Of a DNA stretch of 64,000 bases, positions 33,153 through 42,900 are shown piece after piece; position 1 is the first letter of the stretch, and each line of letters starts with the position of its first letter. The stretch lies in contig NZ_BMTS01000007.1 in NCBI RefSeq assembly GCF_014649795.1, positions 358,592 to 422,591 of the forward strand, in the 5' to 3' direction. A model generated the notes under the pieces. It was given only the letters and a program-made list of their open reading frames with translations. It ran no database searches and was not told the origin of the DNA. The translations under genes were made by a program, and so were the position numbers. The DNA is from Streptomyces melanogenes (lineage in GTDB: Bacteria > Actinomycetota > Actinomycetes > Streptomycetales > Streptomycetaceae).

Positions 33153-34451
33153 ATGTCTCTACCAGGTATACGTCGCCACCATAGAGGACGGGACCGAAAG
33201 CCGAACTGGCTGCGCCGTGTCCTGTCAGGGGCGACGGTGGCCGCGACGGCCGCCGCTGTCGCACTCGGTGGCACCGCGACGGCCGCCGCCGCGCCCGCGC
33301 ATCCGACTGACCGCATCAGCGCCGTCACGCCAGGCCCGGCGGAACACACCATCACGTTCAAGATGACCACGGTGCGGGTGACGGAGCTGGTCACCACAAC
33401 ACCGGATCGCGCGGGCAACGTCACCGTGCGGCTGGCCAACGGGAAGACCATTCCTATCCCGGCGGCCAACAAGGACCTGGTGATGCGCCGCGCTGCCCAG
33501 CAGGCCAAGACCCAGCTCACAGCCGCCGGGCCCGTCGAATGCGGCAGAAGCTTTGTCAGGTTCAAGTTGAAGTCCAACCACCAGCCGTTCGTCATGGAGA
33601 CCGGGTTCGATGTCTTCGGCGGGTCAGCCATCGGCTACAAGTGGCTCGTCACCATCAAGGGGCCGAACAACTACGCCCACGAGTACACCAGTCAAGGCAA
33701 CCTGCTCTTGCGTGACAGCTGGCAGGGCAGCTACACGAGCGACAAGGACGAGGGCGAGGGACTCTACACCGCCGAGGTCGATGCCGGCGTCTCCCACTTC
33801 CAGTACGTGAGCGGCGACATCTGCTTTTCGGAGCCGGCGCGCAATACGGCGCGCCTCACCAAGCCGAAGGCCGCCTGCCTGGATGTGGCTCAGCCCAATT
33901 CCGGCGGTGGGTGGATCCTCAACAGCACCGACCCTGTGCCGCATCGCAACCGGACTGACCCGACCAGCCAGGCCGGTACTCGGGCGGCCGGGGCGCAGGC
34001 TTGTCTGCGCAAGCCGCTCGGCTCGGGCAGCGCGGCTTCGGGGGACATCACCGGCTGGCAGGACGCGCAGCTGTTCGTCGCCACGAACTCGCCCGGCACG
34101 GCGATCTCCCGCTGCCACCTGATCGCCAACGTCCTCGGCGGGAAGGGCCAGATACTCGACGGCGGACAGGCCAACCTCGTCCCTTGCTGGCAGGTGGGGA
34201 TGAACACCGGAACGCCCAGCATGCGAACCTACGAGAAGCAGGTACAGGACGCGGTCGCATCCACCACGGGGCCGGATGATGCGGTCTTCTATGTGGTGAC
34301 GCCCCTCTACAAGGACAGCGACAGCACGATCCCCACCGGCGTCACCGTGAGTGCATCGCTTCAGCGGGCGGACAGAACACAGACCCTGCTCTTCGTCACC
34401 ACCATCTCCAACACCCAGGGCAATACTGGGCTGCTCAACCTCGGAAACTGA
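33153..34451 (+). CDS. Secreted DNA/RNA non-specific endonuclease-like protein
   Basis: A 432-residue exported protein. An arginine-rich start (GIRRHHRGRDRKPNWLRRVL) precedes a hydrophobic core and AAAAPAHP, a typical long, Tat-like signal without a clear twin-arginine consensus. The middle region is cysteine-containing and unrecognised. The C-terminus (about 317-400) reads AISRCHLIANVLGGKGQ, NLVPCWQVGMNTGTPSMRTY, EKQVQDAV, which follows the Endonuclea_NS_2 (EssD-like) pattern with His near residue 320 and Asn in NLVPCW...MNT. Such nucleases act as secreted toxins. GAGAGGG precedes ATG 33153. A gene 31 bases downstream could provide immunity. Confidence 0.72.
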   Translation: MSLPGIRRHHRGRDRKPNWLRRVLSGATVAATAAAVALGGTATAAAAPAHPTDRISAVTPGPAEHTITFKMTTVRVTELVTTTPDRAGNVTVRLANGKTIPIPAANKDLVMRRAAQQAKTQLTAAGPVECGRSFVRFKLKSNHQPFVMETGFDVFGGSAIGYKWLVTIKGPNNYAHEYTSQGNLLLRDSWQGSYTSDKDEGEGLYTAEVDAGVSHFQYVSGDICFSEPARNTARLTKPKAACLDVAQPNSGGGWILNSTDPVPHRNRTDPTSQAGTRAAGAQACLRKPLGSGSAASGDITGWQDAQLFVATNSPGTAISRCHLIANVLGGKGQILDGGQANLVPCWQVGMNTGTPSMRTYEKQVQDAVASTTGPDDAVFYVVTPLYKDSDSTIPTGVTVSASLQRADRTQTLLFVTTISNTQGNTGLLNLGN

Positions 34452-34482
34452 TCCGATCTGACGCACACCGCAGGGAGCCAGC

Positions 34483-35529
34483 ATGAGCCGTACCACCCCG
34501 CCGCGACCGGTCGATGTCACCGCGGTCTTCCCTCAACTGGCTCCCCTGGTGCGCACGGCGACCCGGTTGCATCCACGCCCCGGATCGCCGACGCCGCACG
34601 ACAGCTCGGTCGGCGGGCCACTACTGTGGCCCGCCGACGAGCCGTGGCCACACTGCGACGGACCACACGTGTGGGACCAGGTGAACGCGCCCCTCTCGCC
34701 GGAAGACGTGCGGCTGCAGCGGCGCATCCAGGCAGCCGTGGCGAGCCGACCGCACGGCATTCCCGAAACAGCCCGGTACACGCCTGAGGAACAGGCAACC
34801 AACGAGCGGATCAACGCCGGCCACCCGTGGCCCGTGGGCCCGATCGCCATGCTGCCCGTAGCCCAGCTGTACGGGCGTGACGTCCCCCTGCTGCGCCCGC
34901 CCGGTCGGTTTGGGGCCGATCTGCTCCAGGTGTTGTGGTGTCCCTTCGACCACCCGGCGCACCCCAGGACCGCCCTGTTCTGGCGGTCCGTTGCCGCGGT
35001 CACCGACGTCCTCTACACCCCTCCGGAGCCGCCCGCCGTCCAGTTCCCCGGCTATCTGCCGGAGCCGTGCCTACTCGAACCGGAGCAGGTTACCGAGTAC
35101 CCCCACGTGATGGAGTTGAGCACGGAGCTGCAGCAGCAGTTGGGGGACTGGAGCACGTGGCAGACGGCCGGCGCCGCTGTCGACAGCTACTACGCGCCCG
35201 CCCCGCAGGAGCTCTACACGGACAAGCTGTCCATCGCTCCCGGCTGGAAGGCCGGTGGGTGGACCCGCTGGGGCCTCACCGACCCCGTCCCCCGCGTCTG
35301 CTCCGCATGCGGCACCGAGGCGGAGCCGCTGCTGACCATCGCCACCACCGAATGGGGCGCCGGTACCGACAATTGGGCCCCCGAGGAAGACCAGGCCAAC
35401 CCCACTGCAACCCTTCCCGGCTATCCTCCGGCGAACTACACCATGATCGACCTTGCCCGGGGATACGATCTGCAACTCCACGTCTGCCCGGCATCCCCGG
35501 ACCATCCGCACATCGAGCTGATCCAGTGA
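34483..35529 (+). CDS. YwqG/DUF1963-like protein, possible immunity partner
   Basis: A 348-residue cytoplasmic protein with no signal peptide. SVGGPLLWPADEPWPHCDGP near the start matches the GGxPxLPxxxxWP-type motif of DUF1963 (YwqG) proteins, and the C-terminal VCSACGTEAEPLLTIATTEW with GYDLQLHVCPASPDHP fits their metal-binding-like end. CAGGGAG precedes ATG 34483. It follows the secreted nuclease gene by 31 bases on the same strand, so cotranscription is likely. DUF1963 proteins occur as predicted immunity proteins in some toxin systems; here that role is inference from order alone. Confidence 0.6.
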   Translation: MSRTTPPRPVDVTAVFPQLAPLVRTATRLHPRPGSPTPHDSSVGGPLLWPADEPWPHCDGPHVWDQVNAPLSPEDVRLQRRIQAAVASRPHGIPETARYTPEEQATNERINAGHPWPVGPIAMLPVAQLYGRDVPLLRPPGRFGADLLQVLWCPFDHPAHPRTALFWRSVAAVTDVLYTPPEPPAVQFPGYLPEPCLLEPEQVTEYPHVMELSTELQQQLGDWSTWQTAGAAVDSYYAPAPQELYTDKLSIAPGWKAGGWTRWGLTDPVPRVCSACGTEAEPLLTIATTEWGAGTDNWAPEEDQANPTATLPGYPPANYTMIDLARGYDLQLHVCPASPDHPHIELIQ

Positions 35530-35945
35530 ACACTGCCCGGCGTCCCCGGCGACGCCAGCTCGCGGGACAGCATCGTCCCCTACTGTCAACGGCTGTGAGA
35601 CTCGGAGTGGCCGGTCTGGGATCGGCTGCCAGGGTGGTATCGGTCGTCCCGCCATGTGGTGACTCTTGTCAATGGTGGCCCCAGAGGGTGCCTTCAAATG
35701 GACTTGTCCGACGTGGTGGGAGCCGACGCCGCCTTGGGCCACTTCGGTGTCCTGATCACGAGATTGCCCGCCGTTCACGGCGTGGCCCGTCACAGTCCTG
35801 GCCCGGAGTGACTCTTGGCCCAGACCGACGCCGGCCATCAGCGGCCGAACCGTTGGTCCCTGGACTGAAAGGCACCCGCCCACCGCGACGATTGTCGCGC
35901 AGTGAACCGTGCCGGCTTTCCTGCCGGTGTTTTGTTGGCCGGTGA
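35530..35945. other. IS21-type end debris, no gene
   Basis: The stretch around 35650-35830 contains ATGGTGGCCCCAGAGGGTGC, GGACTTGTCC, GGTGGGAGCC and two copies of GTGACTCTTG (about 35658 and 35808), a layout of short repeats like IS21-family ends. No transposase accompanies it. Confidence 0.35.
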
Positions 35946-36035
35946 TCAGTCGGTCAGGGGGTGTGGGTCAGCGTAGTGCGCTGCCTCGTACTCGGTGGGG
36001 CTGATCATGCCTAGACTGGAGTGCAGGCGGTTATC
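35946..36035 (-). pseudogene. IS3 orfB, extreme C-terminal fragment
   Basis: Reads DNRLHSSLGMISPTEYEAAH YADPHPLTD and stops at 35946. The LHSSLG...PTEYE signature is the end of IS3-family orfB. Everything upstream is lost. Confidence 0.7.
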
Positions 36036-36273
36036 CGGGGGCAGGGCAATGGGGGCTTGCGAGGGCATAAGGGGATGACGTCCCGTGAGGGGCGCGTGGA
36101 AGCGCGAAGCGAATTCGCGAAGGGCGGTTCTCTTGTTACCGTTTCAAGTAGAGCCATTTTGAGGCGTGTTGGCGGCTCTGATCAGGGGTTTGCTACGCCA
36201 TTGCCTCACGGGACAGCACTCGCATTATTTGTGCCGCGCCCCCGCCGGGACCCCCTGCATGCTGGAGGTAACC

Positions 36274-36447
36274 GTGACTAACAGTTCCCCTGTACAGCGC
36301 ACTACCCATGACCAAGGCGTTGCGCCGCCTGTGTTGGAACTTCGGGTCGGGGGAGTGTGCTTGACTATTCAGCGCGTGCCCGTATGGCTGATCACTCTGC
36401 TGACCACGACCAGCGGAACGGGAACCGCCTGGTGGGTAAGCCGTTGA
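36274..36447 (+). CDS. Small membrane-associated hypothetical protein
   Basis: A 57-residue protein, VTNSSPVQRTTHDQGVAPPV, LELRVGGVCLTIQRVPVWLI, TLLTTTSGTGTAWWVSR. The C-terminal half is one hydrophobic helix. GGAGGT lies at ideal spacing before GTG 36274. I have a general memory of similar LELRVGGVxLTxQRVPxWLL proteins in streptomycetes, function unknown. It sits in a slightly AT-richer pocket between IS remnants. Confidence 0.65.
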   Translation: MTNSSPVQRTTHDQGVAPPVLELRVGGVCLTIQRVPVWLITLLTTTSGTGTAWWVSR

Positions 36448-36527
36448 AGCGAGGCGGGCGACGTAGCGGGACACTGCTTTAAAGAGATCATCTCATTTGG
36501 ATTGACCGGTAGCCTGTCTGGGTGTTG

Positions 36528-37100
36528 ATGGTTGAGCGGTTGGTGCCGGACGGGTTGTGGGAGTTGTTCGAGCGGGTGGTGCCGGAGGCGCCGACGCGGC
36601 CTCAAGGGGGTGGTCGGCGTCGGTAGGGCGACCGGGAGGTGCTGGCGGCGATCATCTTCGTGGCGACCACGGGGTGCACGTGGTCGCAGATCCCTCCAGT
36701 GTTCGGCCCCTCCGGGGCGACGGCCCACCGTCGGTTCATGGAGTGGAGCCGGCTGCGGGTGTGGGCCAAGCTGCACCGCCTGGTGCTCGATGAACTCGGT
36801 TCCCGCGGCGAGCTGGACTGGTCGCGGTGCGCGGTCGGCTCGGTGAACGTGCGAGCCCTGAAAAAGGGGGCCTGACAGGCCCGAATCCTGTAGATCGGGG
36901 CAAGTTCGGCTCGAAGATCCACTTGATCACCGAGCGGACCGGCCTGCCCCTGTCTGTCGGCATCTCCGGCGCGAACGTCCACGACAGCCACGCACTCGAA
37001 CCGCTCGTCCGGGGCATCCCACCCATCCGGTCCCGTCGCGGCCCCCGTCGGCGCCGCCCCGCCAAACTGCGTGGCGACAAGGCACCCCATGCGGTTAACG
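36528..37100 (+). pseudogene. IS5-family transposase, 5' part, with stop and frameshift
   Basis: Reads MVERLVPDGLWELFERVVPE, a TAG near 36624, GDREVLAAIIFVATTGCTWS, QIPPVFGPSGATAHRRFMEW, then a frame change near 36868 and TGPNPVDRGKFGSKIHLITE, RTGLPLSVGISGANVHDSHA, LEPLVRGIPPIRSRRGPRRR. It is cut off at about 37090 by the IS110 element; a matching 3' part seems to lie at 38690. AAAGAGATCATCTCATTTGG near 36481 is probably the IS5 end. Confidence 0.8.
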
Positions 37101-37101
37101 G

Positions 37102-38383
37102 TCAAGCAGCCGGGATGAGTTGATCTGATGCAGGAGGGTTGAAGGCTATCGATTCGTCATAGTTCTGGCGTGTGGTCAGGCAGTGGTGGAGCTGTCCGAT
37201 CATGCGGTTGAACAGGTGGCGAAGTGCCGCGTAGTACCGGTCTCCGATGCTCCGTCGGTGGTTGTAATGAGCGTGGGCTCCAGACGAGGCGGTCAGTGGG
37301 GAGAAGGCCCAGTGCCGTCCGGTGGCAGCCAGTCGGCTGTTCTTGATCCTGCGGTGGGTGACGTGGCGGCTTCTGCCTGATTCCCGGGTCACGGGGGCGC
37401 TTCCGGCATACGCCTTGAGGCCGCGTGCATGCGGGAAGCGTGTGCGGTCATCGCCGATCTCCGCGAGGATGCGGGCTCCGGTGAGGATGCTCAGGCCGGG
37501 GAAGCTCGTGACGATCTCCGCGTCGGGGTGTGCGAGGAAGAGTTCCTCGGTGCCTCGGTGCCTCGGTGCCTCGGTGCCTCGGTGCCTCGGTGCCTCGGGC
37601 GAGGTCTTCACATGCTTGGCAGACAGCATTGAGCTGGGCGATCAGGGCCGCAGTCTGACGGCCCATGGCGGTCTCGGCCGCAGCGGGCTGGTGGAGCCAG
37701 GTGCGGCGGAATACTTCGTGCAGTCGGCCGGCTTCGGCGATGATGTTCCGCTGGCGCCCGGCCCGCTGGAGGGCGGCCTTGAGCTGACGCGGGGACAGCC
37801 GGGCCGCCTCGGAGGGTGTGGGCGCGTCGGTGAGGATCGCACGGGCCTCGCGGCGGATCAGCCCTTCGCGCTTGTCGGTGAACGCCTCCAGGATGGAGGG
37901 GTAGTACTCGCGCAGGTGCGAACGGAGCCGGTTGTGGATGCGCGTGCGTTCCCAGACGGCGTCCTGCTGGGCGCGGGCCAGGACCGCGATGGCTGTGACC
38001 TGGTCTGAGTCGGCGGGCATCGGGCGGTGCAGTTCGCGGTCGGTCCGCAGGATGTTCGCCAGGACCACAGCGTCTTGGTGGTCGGACTTCTTGCGCGAGA
38101 CCGAGTGCCGGTCCCGATAGCGGGCGACCGCCATCGGGTTGATCGCATAGACCTTGCGTCCCGTGGCCCGCAGGCACGACACCAGAAGCCCCCGGGAAGT
38201 CTCGATCGCGATCGGGACCGGATCGTCCGGGCTGTCACCATGCGCGGCCAGCAGCGTCAGCAGGTCCTGCAGGCCGGCCGCATCGTCGGTGATCCTGGCC
38301 TTGCTGAGCAGCTGGGCGCCTTCGTCGACGAGCGCCACATCATGATGGTCCTCGGCCCAATCGATTCCACAGGTCACAGCCAC
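37102..38383 (-). pseudogene. IS110-family transposase out of frame at an 8-bp repeat tract
   Basis: The DEDD-type transposase reads MAVTCGIDWAEDHHDVALVD (first Asp), PIAIETSRGLLVSCLRATGR (Glu), KKSDHQDAVVLANILRTDRE (Asp pair) through NAVCQACEDLARGTE, then runs into the tandem repeat at 37545-37598 and loses frame. The remainder is intact in another frame: ELFLAHPDAEIVTSFPGLSI, LTGARILAEIGDDRTRFPHA, YAGSAPVTRESGRSRHVTHR, to the stop at 37102. With one repeat unit the junction reads GTEELF, the normal sequence; six units (40 extra bases) shift it. Confidence 0.85.
37545..37598. repeat. CCTCGGTG octanucleotide tandem repeat inside the IS110 transposase
   Basis: Six perfect CCTCGGTG units plus a partial seventh. 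On the coding (minus) strand the unit is CACCGAGG. Because 8 is not a multiple of 3, the frame is restored whenever the unit number is 1, 4 or 7. This is the structure of a slipped-strand phase switch. Confidence 0.9.
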
Positions 38384-38689
38384 TGTGAACTCCTTCGAAC
38401 GGTTGTTGCCCGTCGGCGTCGAGCCGCGGCAGGACCACCCGGCGACCTAATAGAAGCGCTCCTGGCGCACCACCCCATCAGCCATCCGTAGCCCCAGCTG
38501 CACCCAAGGGCCTCGTTCTCGCGAAGGGCTCAACAGCCCCGGCTTTTACGGGAGATGACCTTGAGCGTGGCTCGAACCATGGCACCGTACGGCGACGCGA
38601 CAACCATGGGCAGGGGCTGGTGCATCCCTGTTGTCGAAGCGCTCAGGCGCCGCATACATCTCAGACGTCTCATCCAACCCCTGCCCAGC

Positions 38690-38875
38690 GCCTATTAGGC
38701 ATACACCTCCCGCAAGAACCGCCGCTACCTGCGGCGACGCGGAATCCGCCACATCATCCCCGAACGCCTCGACCAGCAACGGCACCGGCACATGCGAGGG
38801 CTGATCGCTCCGCTGGAGCGGAAGAACGGCTGGACGCTCACAGAGGAGGCCGGACATGCGGGACCTGACCGGTAC
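38690..38875 (+). pseudogene. IS5 3' scrap joined to an IS701 N-terminal scrap
   Basis: The plus strand reads YTSRKNRRYLRRRGIRHIIP ERLDQQRHR, which fits the region after the second catalytic residue in IS5-family transposases and may be the continuation of the gene cut at 37090. It runs into MRGLIAPLERKNGWTLTEEA GHAGPD, the highly conserved start of IS701-family transposases, then degenerates. A mosaic junction of two elements. Confidence 0.65.
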
Positions 38876-39949
38876 GGCACCGCCACCCGGGGCCCCGGCC
38901 CCGGCGCGAGGTCCGGGGCCCCGACGCTGACAACCCAACCGGCCGTCGGCGCTGCCTCCGTGCCCACGAGACGCGGCATCGACGCAAGTACAGCGCGTGC
39001 GGGTGACGAAAAGGGTCACGTCGGGGCAGCGGGAGAATGTGTTGCTGATGACGGCGTCTTCGCTGACGTCGGTGTCGAGGCTCCAGAGTCGGAGCCACCT
39101 ACCCGACTCACATCACCCCACACAGCACACGGCATCACAGAAGATCCATAGCTTTGCTATTTCTTGGTGTCCTGTATCGGGTATATGTTGCTTTTAATCG
39201 CCTATCAAGATGATCTAATGATCAGGCAGTTGCGCGAGCATCCGCTTCGTATGGCCGGGGGAAGCAGGCCTGGAGTGAGTCTCGTCAACACACCACGCCC
39301 GTGGGGGCGTGAGCGTACAAAAGCGTTCCAGGGGGTTCATCGATGGGGACATCCACTTCCTCTCATGCGTGGCCAACTGTGCCCGCCCACGGGTCATTTG
39401 GGTAACGGCCAGCGGTAGCTGAAGCCCGTTCCCCGACCTTCCCGTCATCCGCAGATTCCCCCCGGTGACCATCATGCCGACGCTGTAGCCGCGCTGCCCG
39501 GCCAGCTGCCTGTCATGGACGTCGTAACACCAGTCGACGAGCGTCTTCGGGCCGAACTTCGTGCACTCTGTGCGCTGCGGCCGGCGCGGGCGCAGCGCTC
39601 TGCACGGCCGATGCGCGGGCGGGGCGCTCTTGGTGAGGGATGCGCTGATAGACCAGGGCCCGGCCTCTGTCCCGCATGGCGCGCCTCACGGATCCCTCCA
39701 GCCGATGCACAGCGCCGCTAACGCCCCACAACAACCAGCCCCCGCAGCCAACCCGGGTCCGGGCCGCCCCAAGCACACCGCACTGGCCTGCCTGCACCCC
39801 CACGGATAGCGCCGGCGCCTGTGCTGTCCGGGCTCGCCCTGCGGCGGCTTCCCACTCATGACTTCCGGCACGCACCGGGCACCACGCCCCATGCGTACCG
39901 GTAGCTGCCCGCCATCAGTGCGGGTGGTGGACATTCACTAGGAGATCTG
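38876..39949. other. About 1 kb without a recognised gene
   Basis: No frame here has a domain or a good start. An AT-rich pocket at 39150-39240 (TTTGCTATTTCTTGG, GATGATCTAATGATCAGG) stands out against the GC-rich background and may be a foreign segment or control region. The right end must carry the promoter of the large toxin gene, where TAGGAG at 39939-39944 is its ribosome binding site. Confidence 0.4.
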
Positions 39950-42900
39950 ATGAGACTCAGTAAGAGGGCAAGGGTGCCGGTGACCGCGGTCGCCGCTGCC
40001 GCCCTCCTCACCGGGCTGCTGCCCGGCATGTCCATATCGGCGTGGGCTGACGCACCCACACCCAAGTCACCTGCCACGCCATCGGCGCCAGGCCAGGTGC
40101 AGGATCCAGGCAAGAAGCTCGGTAAGGACTGGCAGTCCAGTCCCGACCGCGCAGTGACCGCCGCCGCCGACCGGGACGGGCTGCAGATCCTCGTCGCGGA
40201 CAGCAGCAAGGCGTACACGTGGAAGACGGTGGCCACGCTGTCCGAGCCGGGCATGCCCGCGGACTCGTGGATCGGCAACCAGTGCCAGATGGACCGCGGC
40301 CACGCCGCTGTCGTCTACGCGCCGCGCAGTTTCACGAACAAGCCGGACCTGATGCAGGGCGGTGCGTTCACCGCGATCGTCGACCTGGAATCGGGGCGGG
40401 TGGCAAAGCTGCCGTTCACCGCGTCGCTGGCCTACTTCGACCCGGCCTGCAACACCATCACCCACACGGCCGCGTTCACCGCCTTCCGTGACATGAACGA
40501 TCCGGCGAGCACGAAGACACGCGTCATTACCGTCGACACCAGCGGCAAAACCCTCGGTTCGGCCGCGGCAAAGGGTGAGCTCACCAGCGCCGTCCCGGTC
40601 AAGAACGGGACGGTCGCGGCCCTCGGCAAGCACCTGGTGCACCTGGACCAATCCGGCAAGGTGAAATCCCTCGCGGACGCGGACAGTACGCCCTTCGATA
40701 TCCGGCCCGCCGCTGACGGCAAGGTCGCTTTCGTCGACCGCAAGAACACCTCCACCGCCCACGCCAAGCTCTTCACCGGCAAGGGCAAGCCCTCCTCCAT
40801 TGCCACGGGTAAGCTCGGCGACCTCGACCTGATGCAGGGCGACGCGGGCAAGGTGTTCCTCACCGGCCACCCCGCCACCACTCCTGCGGCCCGGGGCACC
40901 GGTGTCATCCCGATCAATGCCCCGGCCGCCACGGACATTTCCTCCCACGGCCGCCTGGCCGTCGACCCGGTCCTCACCCCCGGCCTCCGCGCTGGTCTGA
41001 AGCACGTCAAGGACGCGGGCAAGGGATTCACCCAGGTCAAACCGGCGCCGGAGCGATCAGCGGCGCCGACCGCACCGGCCGCCTCCGCCGACGAGCCGGT
41101 CACCATCACCAGTACCGCCACCACTACCGGGGCGAAGCTCGCCCAGAGCGTGCAGCAGGAAAACACCGATGGCTCCGCGATCGGTCTCTCCCCGGCTCTC
41201 AAGGCAGCCGCCCCCGCGCGCCCCAAGATGCTGCGCGGCGTTGCGGCGGCATCGAACGACCCCACCGATCCTGACCGCTGGTGCTCGGTCTCCCGCAACG
41301 ACGTCAACGTGCAAGCGCTGCAGCCGACCCCGAACCAGGTCGAGTGGGCCGTCGACATGGCGGTGCGCGGCAACCTGCGCGCCGGCTACCTCCGTCAGGG
41401 CGGCTACCGCGACCAAGCCGGTCTGGGGACCATCGACCCGCAGGGTCTGTTCCCCCCGCCGACGCTGAATGGCGGAGGCAAGATCCCCGCGAACGTACTG
41501 CTCGGAATCATGGCGCAGGAGTCGAACCTGTGGCAGGCCGAGTCCGGTTCGATCCCCGGCCAGATGGGCAACCCCCTCGCCGCCGTAGACGGCTACTACG
41601 GCCACAAGGCCGTCGCCGGTAACCCCGATGCCTCCTGGCAGATCCACTGGGACAAGTCCGACTGTGGTTACGGCGTCGGGCAGGTCACCGACGGCATGCG
41701 CCTGGCCGGGCACGAGAAAACGGGCGAGACCAGCCTGTCCCCGGCGCTGCAGAAGCTCATCGCCGTTGACTACGCCACCAACGTCGCCGCGTCGATGAAG
41801 ATCCTCGCGAGCAAGTGGAACGAGGTCCACACCGACGGGCAGAAGATCACCGTCAACAACGACGACCCGTCCATGGTGGAGAACTGGTTCACCGCCGTCT
41901 GGAACTACAACCTCGGCTTCAACCCGCCCTCTGAAGCCTCCGCGCACGGCGGCCACTGGGGACTTGGCTGGTACAACAACCCGGCCAACCCGCTCTACAA
42001 GAAGAGCTGGGGCCACCCCTTCATGGACACCACCGTCGACGGCACCGAAGCCAACCGCGACGCTGCCCACCCGCAGGACTGGCCGTATGAGGAGAAGGTG
42101 ATGGGCTGGGCCGCCTGGTCGATCGACACCGGGTTCTCCTACGGCACCGACGGCCGCCAGGACTGGAAGGGTGAATCCGGCTTCTCCTCGGCCGGATTCC
42201 GGCCCGCCTGGTGGGACCTCAACCTCTCCCGCAGCCTCGTCTCACCGCCCCTGGGAGTCTTCTGCAACAGCGCCAACAACTGTGACCCGGACACGCCGCC
42301 CAACTGCAAGGACGAGGCTTGCTACGCCCAGTTCTGGTGGAACAAGCCCAACGCCACCTGGAAGCAGGCTTGCGCCAGTCAGTGCGGCCACGAGAGCATC
42401 AAGTACCAGACGCTGATCTCTGAACCGGGCCGCGGCACCCGCCTGAAGAACGGAACCCCGGTCTGCACCGGAGCCCCGGCCGGCGCTCTGGTCGTGGCCT
42501 CCGTGCCCGATGGAACCCCGACCTGGGGTGACTGCGGCAAGGCCAGCTCGGCGGGCAGCTTTGAGTTCACCTTCACCCCCGGCGCGGAAGGCCGATACGA
42601 AGCCAAGGCAGACCTGCACCAGATCGGCGGCGGCTACGGCGGCCACTTCTGGTACGCCCACGACCGCAACGTCGCCCACCTCGGCGGCAACGGCGGCGTC
42701 ATGAGCATCGACGGCGCCTGGAAACTCGGCAAGGCCGTCGACAAGGGACAGGCCAAGGTCTACGCCCACATCCCCGACACCGGAGCCCAGACCAAGGAAG
42801 CGATCTACCAGATCGTCACCCCCTTCGGAACGGTAAACAGGACGGTCGACCAAGGCGCCAACGCGGGCAAGTGGGTCGACCTGGGCGCCTACCGCTTCAA

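Noticed and set aside
39140..39250. Possible origin or attachment site in the AT-rich pocket
   Set aside because: AT-richness alone; no iterons, tRNA end or integrase gene adjoining it.
40067..42070. 300-residue minus-strand frames under the large toxin gene
   Set aside because: Antisense shadows of the 1455-residue secreted protein, which has signal peptide and domains.
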